Shown: piece by piece, positions 11,552 through 24,900 of the stretch
Numbering within the stretch: position 1 is the stretch's first letter
How the letters are laid out: each line of letters begins with the position of its first letter
Assembly (NCBI GenBank): GCA_900617975.1
Contig: UZAE01012829.1
Location: 1 to 31,074 of the forward strand
Length of the DNA: 31,074 bases
Origin: Rodentolepis nana
Lineage: Eukaryota; Platyhelminthes; Cestoda; Cyclophyllidea; Hymenolepididae
Direction: 5' to 3'
The notes under the pieces: generated by a model
The model's input: the letters and a program-made list of their open reading frames with translations, nothing else
The model's database searches: none
What the model was told of the DNA's origin: nothing
Program-made: the position numbers and the translations under genes

Positions 11552-14500
11552 TGTATACGTGCGTGTTCTCCTCCACTTTCAATTAAATCTTGAAATATTC
11601 CTTTTACTCTGTCCCCATGGTGCCCCTCTTTATTCCTATTTTTAATTATCTCTATGTTTTGTGGATTTAAATGTCGGCATTACTATTTTGTTTCGGGGGA
11701 ATTTCCTGTACAAACATTGTTTACAACCGAGGGGGCTATGCTCGGGGAATCACTGTTAAACATTACAAAAGAATTTTCTACGACACTGTTTATTCGTCCT
11801 AATTCCTTCTACTCTCGCATTTTAACTTTTTTTCCAGGAGTATTTTGAGTCTTTTGATTATACAAGGCTTATTTTTCATGACACAATTCTCAAAGTTTGT
11901 GTGTTGGTAGTTGCAAACTTTGCATCTGTACGGCTTCGCAGTGTGTACATCCGGTGTCAAAAGCCGATTAAGCGCGTGTACTTGTTGGGTGCGTGCGTGC
12001 GTGTGTTGCTGATATCTTCCCCGAGCGAAAGAGGATGATCTGGGCTTAGAAAAGTTAATCGTCCAGCTGGAAATAAAGCGTACTTCCACTCGGTTAGGTA
12101 AATCGGGAATAAATTGTTGCAACTGTTTTTTTTTGCTATGGCTACGCTTAACGCGGTGTATGTGTAATAAAAGTGAATATTATGTGGAAAATAATAATAA
12201 TAATAATAGTAATTGAAATAAGACTAATAAAGCGAGCTGAATGCTACAATTTTAGTTATGAACTGAAAGTGACATATTGACCTTGAGCCACGGTACAGGT
12301 TTGAAAGTACTACAAATGCAGCCATCTAGTAATGGGACGTGATTTGGCATATAACGCGTTCAGTTACCCTTGTGGGGGTGGGGGGGGGGGGGGGGGGGGN
12401 GGCGGGGTCCGGGGGGAGCAATTTTAACAACAGGGTTTTTGTATCTTGACTAATATTCATTAACAATTTGCAGTATCACATATTCTGAAAATGGGACATT
12501 CATTAGTCATGAATTCCTTTTCATTTCTGCCTTCAGTCAGGAAGCATTAGCCTGAGCCGTTATTAGCATTCTCGATTTCGGACGTATAAGTTACATCAAC
12601 CAATTTGCAGTATTTTTTTAGCACTACCATATACTGTATCCACTCATTCTGGGTGACGTTTCTGGAATCAAATATTCTATCCTTTCTATTAGGTTTAAAG
12701 TACTATGCTACACATAGATTTCACATTTTGAGGTTTCCATACTCCAGATGGGTGTTTGAGCACGCTTTCAAAAATGGATTTTAAAATAATAATAATAATT
12801 ATTATTATTATCATTTTTCATTCATTGATGGAATGAACTTGCGGATGGACACAAAAGCTACTTGGAAATAAGTGCTTTTTGTTGCCTCCTTGTACTACTA
12901 CATTTTAACCTTTTGCACTATTGTTTCTTATGAATCTTTCTTTTCAAGATGAGTCATTGATGGGGAATTTTTAGTTTTGAAAACTATTTGTTTGTGTCTG
13001 TTTTTTTTTGTTTATTTATTTTCAAAGGCTTATTTTTCGAACTCTCATTTTGTAGGAAAATTTTGTATTTTAAGATTGGAATTTGGTCTCACTGCAGACC
13101 TTTCCTGGGATTTCGTGACGAGCTCACAACTCTCTGCCATGGTGACCATAAAACTGGTTTATTCTTATTTATGTGTTCCACTTTCGTGTCCTGGGGATTT
13201 TTTAATTTTTTCCGATTGGCGGGGGAATTCCTCCTCCCCCATTGTTTTCATTTTTCTACTGTGCGTAAGAGCCATTTTAATCAGCATGGGTTATGGTAGC
13301 AATTCTGCTACGATTAATTCTGAAAACTTTATTGTGACTTACTACTACTAGTAATAGTATTGGGCGAATTGAGACTGTGTTTGATTTTGGCTATTTTAAT
13401 TTAGGGAAGACATTTCGTTTGTCCTCAGTTCTTGTTAACCGGCCATATCCGTAAATTATAAAAGGCGAATGTGAGTTGATGATTGAATATAGAGGTAGAA
13501 TTCTAAAGCCCCCTTTTTATCTGTACTGAACGAGGCTTTTATCGAATTTGAGAATAAAGGTAAGAGTAAATGCATAGTGGAGAACACACACTAATTACCA
13601 AAAAGAGTTATCTTCACTTTAATCGCTGATGATAGCCGGTTTTGAGCAGGAATCGTTTTCTAAGAAGAAGACCTCTATGAAATTATGTCGCATGGAAAAT
13701 TCAGGGAGATAAAGGGAAACATGAAGTCTATGGCATGTGCGATATTTAGACCAAGAAACGGGGATCACCATGAATGGCAGCGGCGAATAACTAAATCCTC
13801 TCATTTGTCCAATTACCACATTGAACTCCAAGTTCGATTTCCTTACTCTACGTGCAGGTATGTGGTTATAGTCTTCTATCTAGGTTATGGATTAACTTCT
13901 GACGTGCTTTGTGGCTTACACAATTTTAATTTTAATTATCTTGATGACCATCTTCAGATAACAATATTAATTCCCAAGTCTACTTTGTCTCTAACGTTTT
14001 CTAACACTCTTATCTTGCTTATAGTAGCATCGTGAAGCTTCCTTGGTAAGACAATTGAATTCTACCAACCCCTATATAAGTAAAATTTAATCGGGATGGT
14101 TATCCACTCCCCTCACTGGACATCAGATACCTGACCTTTGACATGCTAGATTATTACGGTGACAAATTCATCATGGATGCATTATCTTTGTAACTGGATA
14201 TGCCTCGTTATGTCATATCAAACAAGGATTTGGTTAACGTAGATTGGACTGAATTAGTATTTCTACAAAGTAGTTCACTTGAAAGAGTCCTTCAATGTGG
14301 TTCTGGTATTTTGAGAAAAACGTGTGCTTTTGCGATGAAATTATAATTTTAAATTGCCTCGTTAAGCACGTCTGTGAATAATTTTAAATTTCCCTATTTG
14401 CTGGACTCGGTTACTGAACGTGGTTTATACATTTCAGTATTGCGTAGGTTTTACTTTTTTAAATTGATCTCGTTTTTATAATTTTATATTTAGCGTTGCA

Positions 14501-17500
14501 TCCTAGTTTAGATGTTTGGTCTGTTGTTCAATAATAAGATATTACCAAAGTGTGTAGCTGAAATATCTCAAGTCACCGATTCGAAACCCATTTTTTCGCA
14601 CCCAGCCATCGGAATGTGATGGAGTGGTACTCATCTATCGTGTTTCCTTGAGACCCACAACATAGGGATATTCCTCTAGTCTATACTTTGTCCGCTAAAA
14701 CGATTTCTTGCTCGTTGAAATACTGTAAATGTGGGTTGCCTTTATCCTCAAATGCAATTTTTGTTGACATTTCTGAATGACTGCCCTTCTCACTTTCGAA
14801 GAAAGGGTTATTTTCTTATGTCTAATATTCGATTTCATTGGCTTTTGAGTGACTCTTGGTGAAAACGCCATTGGTGTCTTTGTAGCAGAATCCAATTAGC
14901 ATTTCCCCAGGGCGAAATATGCGCTATCTTCTTTATTGTGGTGTTGATTGCAAATCCAAAACGAATATAAGCACTTCTGGAATCGTGTCCGAAGTTCAGA
15001 CAAGATTAAGAGTATCTAGGGTTGTTTTTGAATCCCGCATTTAAGATATTGTTATTGATTAAAAAAGTCGTCTGTTAGGACCGTAACCTCTGCAGTCTGG
15101 AATACAAGAAACTGTGTGACTTATGCGTCTGGTATTTCAAATTATAGTTATAATCTAATCGTCTGGTTGATTTACATAGAATTCTTATCAGCCTCATGAA
15201 TATGTTGAATATATATTTATCGGTGAACAAACCGCATATACACGAATACGTTTGACGTTCACGACTGAACCCCTAGTTCTAAATTTGCGATTTTTTCCTG
15301 GTCAACACTTTCTGGAGCAACTGTCCGGGAGGGAGGGGGGGGGGGGGGGGGGTGTGTGTTTTGTGTTGAATTTGTCATTTAACGTTATCAACGGTGTCAC
15401 CATCCGAAATACTTTTCTTCATAAGCCCGTTTTGTCCCACTAAAAACAGGTTTTCGGAGGACTGCGTTCACAGACGTTATTGACAGGTGACAGCGCAACA
15501 TCGGGCAATGCACAGTTAATGTAAAGTGGTCGGTGGACGACATAACATGATCCCACGCAATTGCTCAATATCACTTTAAGTATGATACAGGACACCGGCA
15601 CCTCTTCTATCCTGACTATTTTGTACTTAAATTAAGTGAAGATTAAAAATAATGTGCAACTACTAGAGCATTGAATAAACTAAGTGCAGTTCAGTTAGGA
15701 TCTTTTCCATCTCCACGGTGAAGGGGTTTTATTTATCACCGTTTCCTTTGGGCAGAGGGACGATATCTTGTGGCCATGGTGTTGAAAAGTCGGAATTCTG
15801 CCACCCTTCTCTCTCTCTCTCTCGGATAGGTATTTTTAAATCACGACTTCTGATTTAGCTGGTGTGCTTAAGTAATTGCCGTTGCCAAATCTTGTCGAAA
15901 AGCCTTTCAGCACAACGCGAGCAATCTCTAATAGTATCGAGCCGTTCATAAATGGCCATTCTTCGCTCGAAACAGGCACAGGTTTTTTTAAAATGTTTCC
16001 ATTGCCGAAAATATTATAATGAATCATGCAGCGGTAGGAGTTGGCGGGCGATGATTTGGGAATCCCCTTTTCTCCAACTGGTTTGCTCTAGACTCCATGG
16101 CGAAATTGCCAATGATGCCAATGATTAATTCGCTTTCCCTATTAATGATGGTTGATATCATTGCCTTTTATTTCTGCTCGCCTGAAATTCTTCTTCGCAT
16201 TTTCTCCTTTTTAGAAGTTTGCATTGCTTCAGCGTTATGTGACTGAAAAAAAGATGAGAAATGCTTGATTTTTAGTCTCAAATCTATCACCCTCCTGTCG
16301 TAAGCCTTATTTGGACAGATTTTGTCTAAATTTAATCGATGTCGGTGCCATTTAACAGAGCATTCTTTTGCCCGTCTTTTTTTAAAAATCAAACCATGAA
16401 TACGTTCGAAGAATTATTAATGCCCATTGGAAGAATGGGAGAATGATTCTGGAATTAAGAGGTATTATCTCATTAATATTCCACCCTCATCATCGTTGTC
16501 GTGCCTTTATCTGTTATCGTTCTTTTGAAACTTAAGACCCCAAGCATGGAAGAAGTCTGCCAAACATTGAGATAACACTAGTTTATTTACTATGTTTCTA
16601 TTTGTTAACACGGAACAATGAGTTTTTTTTAAAAATCTAATTGAAGATGCATTGGCTAGTTGGGCGATTAGGAAAATCTCTTCCCTTCTAGGCCGGCCTC
16701 GAACCTTTGTTTGATGAACTCCTAGGATGTATTTATTTTATATTAAATGGCAGGCGTTTTGATAGTTATCATTAGGCCTGGAGCTGACTTCGGGGTTTTG
16801 ATAGTTATCATTAGGCCTGGAGCTGACTTCGGGGCTTCACAGAGAAGAGAAGGAACATCAAAGTGACAAAAAGTCGAGCGGGGGAACAGAAGAGTGATTC
16901 ACAGATGTAAAAGAGACACACAGACAGACACAAAGGCATAAAAAAGTATGATGAGTACTGTGGAAGGAGTCGACTATGACAAATAGTCGGGTCATAGTAG
17001 TTTGAAGTCAGAAGTCAACTGCCGATCAATAGACTTTTTGTCGTATAAGTATACGTTGCCCAGGGTGCACCAGGTGGAGGTAAGTCTATTGTGCACCCCA
17101 CTCCTAGCATGTAGGAGGTTGCTTTGATTGAAGAATTTTCTGATCCTCTTCGTTTGCACAGTCTCTTGCTTTGAAAGCCTACTACTTTGCAATTTTGATG
17201 AGCGGATGGTTATATGGATAGCTTCTTGTTGTGGGTTAGTAGTAAAATGTCTGGGTAAAATTAAATTACTTCAAACCCTCCTCTCCTGAAATGTATCTTT
17301 TGCGCGTAGAAGCGAGACATGAGTCAGCTTGGGAGGGCTGAGTCATTCGTATACTCTCTACCCTCCTCACAAACTTAATTTCAGATCTCCAAATTCACTC
17401 CGCTACTCATTTTTTTTATTTCAACTTGTGTAAAATAAAATTAGTAGTTATTTTCGGATATTATTCGGTCATTCTCTCCTAAACAGCAATCGATTAGTGC

Positions 17501-18854
17501 AGGTTGCTCTCCGCACTCCTAGATGTACGCTCATGGACATCACGTTGATCGTTCTGCGCTACCCACATGTGGGCGTCCATTAAAATTAATTCCATCGTCA
17601 GTTACTTAATTCACTTTCCTTAAGCCTCATCCAAATCACTATTACTTCATGCGGTCTAAGTAATACTCGTTTTTGCTTGGGAAAGTGGTGGCGCCAATGT
17701 GCGAAGAGGTACCCAATGTGCTTTGCGTTACTTCGCTATCTCGTGTAAAATTTATTAAAGAAACTCTACTGTTTTGATTTTAGTAGCCCTGTTTTTAAAA
17801 TTCCATTTTCGTGTGGGTAGTAATGAATGTGAGTGCAAGAAATCACTCGTCGAATTGCACTTTAAAACGGGGAAGTTGTTCGGTTAACTGAAAACCCATG
17901 AAATGGTTATATTCTTCGAGTTTGGATTTGCCTCAATTCCACCTAGATGTACTTTTGGAATGATAAATTTTCTTTGAATAATTCATGTCGAATTTTCATG
18001 AAGTTGCAATTATTGTAATTGAACCTTGAATTTCCTTCTCTAGTTTTTATCATGTTATGCATACTAATTATGATTTATTTGCCTTTTTGTGTGGATTCTC
18101 TATTGCCAAATTTAATTGTGCTAAATTCGATCACAGCTGCAGTGTATTCCAAACACTTCTTATCCATTCTACAACCAGTGAAGACTTAGAAAAAAGACAT
18201 TCCCATTCATCCATTACGTCTAAAGTGAGCCGTGTTTACTATTCGACTCTTTTAATTGTGTTGATTTGATATAGGACAAATCGTAGTGTGGAGTAGTTTG
18301 TATGGTTCTCTATCAATACTCGGTTTCTCGAAATTTGAGTCAGTCTTCACCAAGGTAGTATCACAGTGATACTTATAAATGTACCCTATCTGTTCCTTTT
18401 ACGTATCATATCCTGGTGATTGATTCGAAGAGTCCAGATGGCTTTTCTCGTGTTTGTGTGACGGGAGTTATTGCATTGAACTTAATATTTCCTGTTTTTG
18501 ATATTGCGAACTCCTTGAATTCGGTTTATATTTATCAGAAAACAAGTTAAACTGAGTACATAACCCAGTTAAATTTCGGCTTTTTTACCTCATTAGCTAA
18601 TTGCTTAGGCTAAAGTGGTTAAAAGGTGGAAGAATCTGAATTTTTCTCCATTGTGCTACTCCTCTGTCCGAGTTTATTGACTTGTAGGTCTGCCAAGTTC
18701 GCAATCCTCCATTAGGCGAGCGCATTAACTGCTGTGCCACCAATTTCGTTAAGGATTCCAACTGTGTGCACACCGAATTCTCCGTTTTTTTCTTCTCTTA
18801 AATGCACGTGTGAGTGTGTGTTCTATTGCCAGTGGATTTTTCTTTAGTTACTCT

Positions 18855-18902
<48 letters not shown>

Positions 18903-21900
18903 TATCGTCAGACTTCCTTCTGTAATGCTCTCAATTGAATTACTATTACTTAATGCTCTGATCGGCACTGTGTGTGTGTGTGAGAGAGAGCGAATTAGAG
19001 GAGGGAAGTAATGGGAATTAGAGAGCGAATTCAGAGGTTGGAAGTAGTATTATATACGTGTCTTTACAGGTTGGAGCTCATTACCACCTAGGCTGTCTTG
19101 CCCCTGTTTATGGCTCCTAATTGTTCAAACACGGCATGAAATGCTATGGTAAATTCTTGGTAATTGATGAATCGTGGATTTGTGGAATAAAGTTTGGATT
19201 TATAGAAATATAGATTTATTGTTTCACGGAAGAGTGTCACCAACAGTTCTCTTATTAACTTATGCCAAAGCGAATCAGAACAAGGTTTAGGGTCTTAGAA
19301 GAGACACAATTTCTTTAAGGTGAAGGGGTTTTCTCAACGTTGGTGCCTATTAAAATTCTCCATTCAACTTAGTCTATCTTAGAGGCTTCTCTTGTGCTCT
19401 TTCTAAAATATCCCTTTTTCCTATCTTCATGGATGACTATTCATCCCAACACATTTGCTCTTATTTTTTTTATAATTTGCACTGCCAATCTCTTATCCAC
19501 CCTGATTCTACTAATGAAAAGGTAAAATGGAATATTTTTTGATGAGAAAGTTTGCAGATTGTGCAAACGTGTTTGTTCGTGTTTTGTGCTCAGAATAATT
19601 CGACTACCTTGCCGCTGCATTTGTGCTTCAATTGTTATTTCAGTAGTATTCGGGGTTCTGCGCAATAGGCTGATGCAGGTCTCTCTCGATTTTATGGGAA
19701 ATTACGAGGAGGCTTGCCCTCGTGTGAGGGGAGTGGAAATGGAATCGACTTCTGGGTGAATGAGATCTGCTCGAAGTATGGGAAATTCAATTTATGCAAA
19801 GTTTGGAATTTTATTCCCCCAATTAATTATATTATGCTATTTTAAATGCAAGTTATCGCCTATATTTCAGCGTATCGTAGTTGCCACTTTTTTGCCTTCA
19901 ATTCAACAGCTGCTTTCTCCATGGAGAGAAATGTGTAGAAATCCCCTTTTCAGCATTGGTCACTATTCAATGTGAAATTCTTTTAAATCATATCGAAAAA
20001 TTTGGAAGCGGCTAATCGATGCTCTTCCGAATTGTGTTATGTGCAAATGAGGACTAAAATTTTGAGAAGCGCATTTAGTTTTGATCTCAAGTTATTGATA
20101 ATTATAACAAGCACTGGTCAATTTAAGGGCATTTGACAACGGAACAACCTTGAACACATCGATCCCTCAAATTGTAGTCTGTGCTTCTGGTTATCTAATT
20201 GACACATCTTTACCTCCGTCCAAGTTGTACTCTCGAGTAAATCTTACGGATGTAATTTCTTGAAAAGACCTGGAATAGTAATGGAAGACTTTGCTGTATT
20301 TACCATGCTTGTTTTACTTCTTCATTAAATCGCACCCACTTTTTGAATGTTCACCTTCCTCGGCTCACTTTAAAATTTGACAGGCTTTAGTCACTACTTC
20401 TTAATGCTGATGTATATTATGTTTTGTGTGGCTGTTTTTTCCTCCCTAATACATCAAGTTTAAGCTGTAATGATGTTACCTGCTAATGCTATTCAATGGT
20501 GAGAATAATTTACCCGACGTCGCGACTACTTAACTAAATCTGGCAGTTGGTTATAAAAACTTGTTTTTTTTACGTTCCACAAGCCTGATATTCCACTTTC
20601 CCAAAGTGAGGAGATGCACAGCGGTCATTTAACCATCAGCACACACACAATTTTGACGTTGAAATGTATAAACGAGTCAAGAATATTGGAGATCATGTTT
20701 GTGGGAAATGTAGACAGACGGTGCTAATACAAATGCTGTTTTTTTCCTGAGGAAGTACTTCTACTTTGACATCCTGGACTCTACGAATACAAATTCGCTC
20801 AGGAAAAGGAGTGAAAATTTGGAAATTTGAACATTGGAAGATGAAACAATTGACCCTTCTTAAAGAAGTCAAAATGCAAAACCTTAGTCGAGGGACCCAA
20901 TTCCTACTTTCTTCTTCCATTGAAAAAGTCCTTATTTTCTGCGATACTTCATGTGGCGAGCAAATTGCAGTTAATAAATGCCACATGTGGTCTATGATGC
21001 TTAAAATATGCAAAGCCTCAAAACTAGAAATATCACGCCAAAATATCCACCACGGCTTTGCTTTCTGATATTTACATAAATGTAATGAATAGTTGTTTTT
21101 TTGACGGTTTTATTTGCTAATCTGTGAGTATGGTATAGCTCACATAAATCCATCGAGTATCGTTTTATTTGACCGTTTTCTAGAGATCTAAGGGTTGTAT
21201 GGTTTCTCGGAACAACAAACGTTTTCTGACGCATTGTTTTACCAGTTTCGTATAGCACGCTGTTTTTTTAATTTCATGTCAATGCAGACGACTTAATTTA
21301 AAAAAGCTGTATGTAGAGGATCTCTAAAGCACTTTTCGTAGTGAAATCTGATCGTTATCCCATTTTGCCTCTGTCCTAAGAAATCGTCGTATTTCTATTA
21401 CTTTGCTTATAGAGAGTTTTGGAGTATGGAAATGGTTGACTGTCTGGTAACTAAATAATTTCGGCAGCTGTGGGTTTAAATATGATTAAAAAATGAAGTC
21501 AGTGAACTCTGCTCAGGTGTTCAAAGGATCTTTCACTTAATTTTTTTATTAATAATGGAGAAAGATGTGGACCGGAGGTTTATTTTCATTTCAGGAAATT
21601 TGTTATAGGGAACTTAATCTCTTACTCTAAGGATACTTTTGGAGTATAGATAGTTCTTCCTATTGGTTTCAATTTTTAACATCTAATAACGGGTGGCTTT
21701 TGAGATGGGTCACCTTTAATTTCATAGAGGTGATTTCAACGTTGTATTGTTGTTTGAACTTGCTTTCACGAATTCCCAAGCTACTCCTTTAGCGTCTTTA
21801 ACACTTGAGCTAAAATTCGTTCTTCAATGTGATGGTATTGAAGGAAACCACTAGGCCAAATATTTTTGCAATTCCTATTGGAATAGCTTTCTCATTACCA

Positions 21901-24900
21901 AGACATTCACGCCATTAAATAAGCGCCTTTTAGGGAGATTGAAGCTACGCCTGTACTTATTGATGCTACTTGTTAAGCTATCTGGGCATTTCTATTCATT
22001 TATAATTTATTGCATTTGTGTTTGGGTTTAATTTAGCAATCTCCGATGTACTGATCTGTATTTCCTGGAAGCTTCCATAAAATGTAATCTTTCTGCATTT
22101 TTATTACATTAAATTTGATCATCAATTGTGTCATTCTCAAAGATGCGGATATAAAGTGTGACTGAACAGAAAGTTTGCGTCTCCAAGTCTTGCTATTTCT
22201 ATCCAATCCATAAAAACCAGAACCATGTTATAATTAAAAATCTCTGGAAGTAAGCGTTTGCCTAATACTCATCTCAACTGGAGTAGTTACTCCGCTGTTT
22301 CCCTGATAAAACACTTGCCTCTTTTTCCTACTTTTCACTAATATTTTTTTCTGCATTTTACTTAAATTAAATTTTGCGGCCATATATTGAGACAGCTAGG
22401 CCACTGTTGTGCATATTTTATTTCCTGATCAACACGATGACCTTTTTTAATTTTAAATTACGCTTTTTTTGGTGAGACAAGCGAGTTTAGGAAGTAAATT
22501 GACTTTTTTTCGTGATCGATTTTTTGTTAAATGGGGTTATTTCGCAGTGAACTGTGTGCCATAATGTGAGGTTAATCTAATTAGGAGCTGCTAGTAAATG
22601 GGCATTGTGAGAGTAAATCAAATCTTCTCATCGTTTTTCGTGTCAAACTTCTCTGTATTTCGACACCATCTTAATAGCATTGTCTTCTAGGTTTTGAAAT
22701 GAATTTCATTATCCGCAAGGGTGTTGTTTCTCTCCCTCTCTCTCTCTAGAGATAGCCAGTAAATTCTCATGCTATTACTACCTTTCCGTTTATTTTACAT
22801 TAATTCACATACTAATTACTTCTCTTTATTCAATTATCATTAATAGTAATACCTGCCTCCGATGTGTTCCCTTCAATGGTAATGTTTCTGCTTTTGGTGG
22901 CTTATTTAATGCTAATGTATCCGCTCTTCCGGTTGCTTCTTGCTTGGTGAAGTTGCAGCTCTATTTGCTCCTCCCGATCTCCTCCTATGTGTATTATTAC
23001 GCTTTTCGCTTCTCAGACCAGGCTACTAGCATTTATTTACTACTTCTCTTTCTGCCTAACTGCGTAGAACCCAACGTCTATTCATTAGTGTGCGTCTTAG
23101 CCATATGTATAATTATGTCCTTTCTGCATAATTGTGAAATTTCGTCTTGTAGGCTGACTTGGACATCGGTCCTTAACCCTTTAAAGTCTGAATAATTTAT
23201 TTTGAGAATTACATCCAACCGCGCTCACGTGTGTCTTATGGCAGACTGGTGGTCCCAGGTATTGAACATACTTTAAACGGTAACATCGCCTTCTGTTACG
23301 AGTCTAGTACCAATGGAGCTTATTTTGAAAGAGGACCGTGCTTTCTGCATGGCGTTAAAGGATTAAAACCCCCTTTGTCTTAGACAAGTCAATTAAATAC
23401 TTTACCTCCAGGAGACCTTTTCATTCTCTTCATCAATAAAATTGGCGAATTTCAATTTATAACTTTTATCAATAATAATCTCAGTAATCTTGGAAGATTT
23501 GTTAAATGCCCCAGTTATATAGTGTGACCCCCAGCTAATGGAGACGTGCTGAGTTGTGTATCGAAGTTCGTGGTTTGAGCAATTTCAGCACTTTTTGTGA
23601 ACTTTTCGATGTTCAGTATGTTGTTTTTCGAGCTGATATTCTGTATCAGCTCCCTTTAAGCAATAATGCGGAATTTATTTGTCTTTCTGTATTCCCACAG
23701 GCTCTCTTTTATTCTTGGTGACTCGGTGGAGCTAGAAGGTAGGGCCAAGGCTGAAACCATGACGTCCCATTTCTATACAACTTTAAACAAGACAGAGTTT
23801 AATATTTTAACGGTTTGAAAGTATCTGAATCTGTTTGGCATTAAATAGTTCGATAAAAAACCTTGGCGAAGAGGACCCAGTAGTAATTGAGTCTAAAACT
23901 AGCACATTGATTTTCCTTCTCATTCAATTCCCGTATCCACATTCTTTGATGTCTTACTTAAAAAAGGAAGAGTTTATCTTCCTTTCTTCAAATTTCATGA
24001 CTTTTTTTGGTCTGAGGAAATTCATGCTCTGAACTTATTAGGCATTAAGCATGAATTTATTCACTTAGACAGCCAATGGGAAGTCGATTTATAAGAAACC
24101 TGTCCGAGTTATGAATTTCGTGCATTCAGCTAATTGTACACCTCCGTGGAGGGAGTATCGTTCTTGGCATAGAACGAAGATGGGGTCTAATGTGGATATT
24201 TAGCTGTATATAGCCATGATGACCTGTAAAATTTAATTGTCGCAAATATTATATTACTTAAGCATGTGTCCACTAAGGCTCGTATGTCAGGCAATCACGT
24301 GTTTTGTCGAATAACTTCGAAAGTTGTCAGCACTATGAATGCCAACGAGCATCCTGGTAGTAACGCTAAGAATAAGGGCGTTCATACTTAATATTTACAG
24401 GATATTAAGGTCAACTTTGATGAGGCCTTCAGTGGTAAAATGGAATTGCTTGGTTAATGTTAAATTTGGTAGATTAAAGAGTATATCAGTAGACAGGAAA
24501 ATAACACCTCTGTCCGAATTTTGCTTCTAGTGCTTCTTCAACGTCGCACCGGAATTTGAGTAAGCTGATTTTACACTTTCCATAAAAAATGTCTCAAAAG
24601 CTGCTTTAATTCTTTCTACTAGTTGGTTGGCTTTTGTAGTGTTTGCATGGAAAGTAGTGTTCTTCTCGACTCCGGTCGACAGATATATCATGGTTTATCA
24701 GGTTCAGATCTGGGAAGGTTGGGGGCCAGTCATACGCACTGGAGCTGGTGTAGCCTTAATAACTGGCTGATAACCACTTTTAACTTCTACATGAGGTAAA
24801 GCATTGGTCGAACCTTGCTGCTACTATACATACGGTCTACTATTGACTATCCTCTTCATCCGATGTTTAACTACAACGGTGGCCAGCAATTCCACATTGG

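Noticed and set aside
11799..12122. Minus-strand 107-codon frame with a CKVC motif resembling a zinc finger
   Set aside because: The second Cys/His pair at the right spacing is missing, and the frame runs through GT-rich simple sequence and intron.
13098..13264. Exon-like segment between CACTGCAG and GTAAGA, open in two frames
   Set aside because: It lies inside intron 4, neither frame resembles the RhoGEF, and being open in two frames argues for chance.
13665..13857. Exon-like segment ending TGCAG|GTATGT with protein-like composition
   Set aside because: It would interrupt the conserved SEC14-to-spectrin junction and is out of phase with exon 4. It could only be an unrelated nested exon, for which there is no support.
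14695..14895. Minus-strand 66-codon basic frame resembling a Tc-type transposase DNA-binding region
   Set aside because: I could not place any conserved motif and the following sequence breaks up at once.
16098..16244. Short open frame with an F-box-like string SPEILLRIFSFLE
   Set aside because: Only about 49 codons; the rest of an F-box is absent and T-rich DNA readily yields such residues.
19644..19755. Exon-like segment after TTATTTCAG with a protein-like frame
   Set aside because: Phase-incompatible with exons 4 and 5, weak donor, no family resemblance.
23701..23738. 38-nt segment between TCCCACAG and AAG|GTAGGG
   Set aside because: The splice sites are excellent but the segment would shift the frame between exons 4 and 5. 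It may be a decoy or a rare cryptic exon.
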